From: Bacteroidales bacterium
Lineage (GTDB): Bacteria > Bacteroidota > Bacteroidia > Bacteroidales > P3
Assembly (NCBI GenBank): GCA_024681475.1
Contig: JAILAT010000002.1
Location: 1 to 46,396, forward strand
Reading direction: 5' to 3'
Length of the DNA stretch: 46,396 nucleotides
Numbering within the stretch: position 1 is the first letter of the stretch; each line of letters starts with the position of its first letter. The notes beneath the pieces are model-generated. The model searched no databases, had not been told where the DNA came from, and was given only the letters and a program-made list of their open reading frames with translations. A program made the translations under genes and the position numbers. Positions 45,390-46,396 of the stretch are shown here, one piece after another.

Positions 45390-45674
45390 CGATTGTGCAT
45401 CCAAGAGAGCAATCGCAGGACTTTACCCCCATTCATCAAAAAGAGATGGCAATAGCTTCATTGTCAAATGGGAAAATAATCGTATCTTTATACCAGTAAA
45501 CCGAATGTTAAACAACGGCCGACTGGCAGATTAATGGGTTCTGTCTGTTCTGATGGCTAAAAAGCAAAAAATAGAACCTACCTTGAAATATTTGCATTTC
45601 AATGTAAAAAAATCTATCGAAGTGGTAGAGACAGACTGAGCAATGTCAGGAAGAAGGTATGGCTGGGATTATCC
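45390..45674. other. AT-rich spacer downstream of the FISUMP-like gene
   Basis: No gene is supported. A plus-strand frame at 45340-45534 (ending GRLAD) may be a decayed coding remnant, but I cannot place it in a family. No terminator is obvious after 45389. Confidence 0.5.
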
Positions 45675-46009
45675 TCACAGAATCATATCTGATTCATTGG
45701 CGTACGGATTCTTTTTGTGAAGACAATAGGACGGGGTATTGTAGCATCGGTAGTCTTCTTTTTTTTGTGTTGGTCATAGTACAAACAAACGACAATGCTT
45801 CTGGCGAGAGCGTGCGCAGTCCTTTGCAGTCGTCGGCGATGCATTCCAAACCATAATAGTCGCGTATAATCCTCCAGTCGTTCAGCTCACCGCACTCAAA
45901 CACGTGCTGAATCAACTGAGCAGAGTTATTCTCAGGGATCGAACAAATCAAGGTCGATGTCCCAGAAAAGAACGGGCGACAATTTCTCTATTGGCAGTCG
46001 TTTGTCCAT
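45675..46009 (-). pseudogene. Frameshifted DUF6922-like gene
   Basis: From the ATG at 46009 the frame reads MDKRLPIEKLSPVLFWDIDLDLFDP, then hits a stop after GATCCC. Shifting by one base restores PENNSAQLIQHVFECGELND and WRIIRDYYGLECIADDCKGL up to CTMTNTKK. A second one-base shift, in a run of eight A, restores KEDYRCYNTPSYCLHKKNPY and a stop at 45675. The length of 335 nt is 3n+2, as expected for two single-base insertions. The parts together resemble DUF6922-type proteins (Phe-Trp-Asp start, Trp-x-x-Ile-x-x-Tyr-Tyr-Gly middle). The gene is inactive unless both shifts are sequencing errors. Confidence 0.75.
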
Positions 46010-46017
46010 TTGAAAAC

Positions 46018-46055
46018 AAAAGGGTATACGTCTTTGATTTGGCGTATACCCTTTT
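46018..46055 (-). terminator. Intrinsic terminator of the DUF1015 gene
   Basis: A 13-bp perfect stem, AAAAGGGTATACG (46018-46030) and CGTATACCCTTTT (46043-46055), lies 13 nt past the stop at 46069 and is followed on the minus strand by GTTTTC. The AT-rich outer stem could work on both strands. Confidence 0.75.
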
Positions 46056-46068
46056 GATTGGTAGATTA

Positions 46069-46396
46069 TTAGCAGAGCTCGTGGATCACGAGGCCGGAGC
46101 GCAGTTTGGGCTCGAACCAGGTGGTCTTCGGGGGCATGATGTTGCCGGTGTCGGCAATATCGATGATCTGCTTCATGCTCACGGGATAGAGGGCGAAGGC
46201 GACCTTCATCTCGCCGTTGTCGACGCGACGTTTCAGCTCGCCGAGGCCACGGATGCCGCCGACGAAGTCGATGCGCTTGTCGGTGCGGAGGTCCTTGATG
46301 CCGAGCACCTTGTCGAGGACGAGGTTGCTGAGGATGGTGACATCGAGCACGCCGATGGGGTCGTTGTCGTTGTAGGTGCCGGGCTTGGCGGTCATC
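46069..46396 (-). CDS. DUF1015 family protein (3' end, start outside window)
   Basis: The last 109 residues or so are visible. DNDPIGVLDVTILSNLVLDK, LGIKDLRTDKRIDFVGGIRG and the C-terminal IMPPKTTWFEPKLRSGLVI match the end of DUF1015, a Bacteroidetes- and Firmicutes-wide cytoplasmic family of about 410 residues. In some genomes it lies near serine or 3-phosphoglycerate metabolism genes. The frame is open to the right edge, so the gene is cut rather than short. Confidence 0.9.
   Translation of the reverse strand, partial: MTAKPGTYNDNDPIGVLDVTILSNLVLDKVLGIKDLRTDKRIDFVGGIRGLGELKRRVDNGEMKVAFALYPVSMKQIIDIADTGNIMPPKTTWFEPKLRSGLVIHELC

Noticed and set aside
45340..45534. Plus-strand small frame after the FISUMP-like gene
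   Set aside because: It overlaps the end of that gene in another frame and shows no family resemblance; perhaps a remnant, but not supported.

Overview
The window looks like a chromosomal segment of an uncultured member of the Bacteroidales. The evidence is type IX secretion (T9SS): a porQ gene, two cargo proteins with type A sorting tails, and two with gliding-motility-type (type B) C-termini. There are also several protein families I know mainly from Bacteroidetes (DUF6029, Omp28, DUF6427-like, DUF6913-like, DUF6922-like), and promoters of the Bacteroidetes form TTTG, 18-21 nt, TAnnTTTG. Most genes are GC-rich. Two parts are visibly more AT-rich and look accessory: 23.2-26.7 kb and 44.2-46.0 kb. 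I see no rRNA, tRNA, CRISPR array, transposase or integrase.

Layout. Bases 1-17008 are almost entirely minus-strand. From its upstream end this run reads: a secreted subtilisin-like protease, a membrane protein, RNase HII, a DUF6913-like protein, DapA, a hotdog thioesterase, a polyprenyl diphosphate synthase, then a redox and envelope set (TlpA-like thioredoxin, DUF6029 barrel, Omp28-like lipoprotein), a MATE transporter, an M6-like secreted metalloprotease, and a large repeat protein cut by the left edge. Bases 17215-23188 are plus-strand core metabolism: a methyltransferase-like protein, korA-korB (2-oxoacid:ferredoxin oxidoreductase), GAPDH and a BtuF-like lipoprotein.

Bases 23290-26697 form a compact accessory island: a HEPN/MNT toxin-antitoxin pair, a strongly folded non-coding element ending in an intrinsic terminator, a perfect operator-like palindrome, and an EcoRI-family adenine methyltransferase overlapping a DUF262-HNH nuclease by 4 nt. 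The last two genes look like an unusual restriction-modification or defence module and are the best candidate here for an under-described system.

Bases 26716-30681 (minus) hold an S41 peptidase lipoprotein, an outer-membrane barrel and PruA with a histone H1-like Lys/Ala tail. Bases 30875-37319 (plus) hold a lipoprotein, a low-molecular-weight tyrosine phosphatase, two lysine-fermentation genes (kdd, kamA), a WG-repeat protein, porQ, lipoate ligase and a 55-residue peptide gene. Bases 37326-44139 (minus) hold two paralogous giant T9SS cargo proteins and an MscS channel. The right end has a repeat-rich intergenic region, a small secreted FISUMP-like protein, a doubly frameshifted DUF6922-like pseudogene and the 3' end of a DUF1015 gene.

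Together the genes suggest an anaerobic, amino-acid-fermenting bacterium (ferredoxin-linked oxoacid oxidation, lysine and proline/glutamate catabolism) that secretes proteases and adhesin-like proteins through T9SS. All functional calls rest on motifs and family resemblance read by eye; no database search was run.
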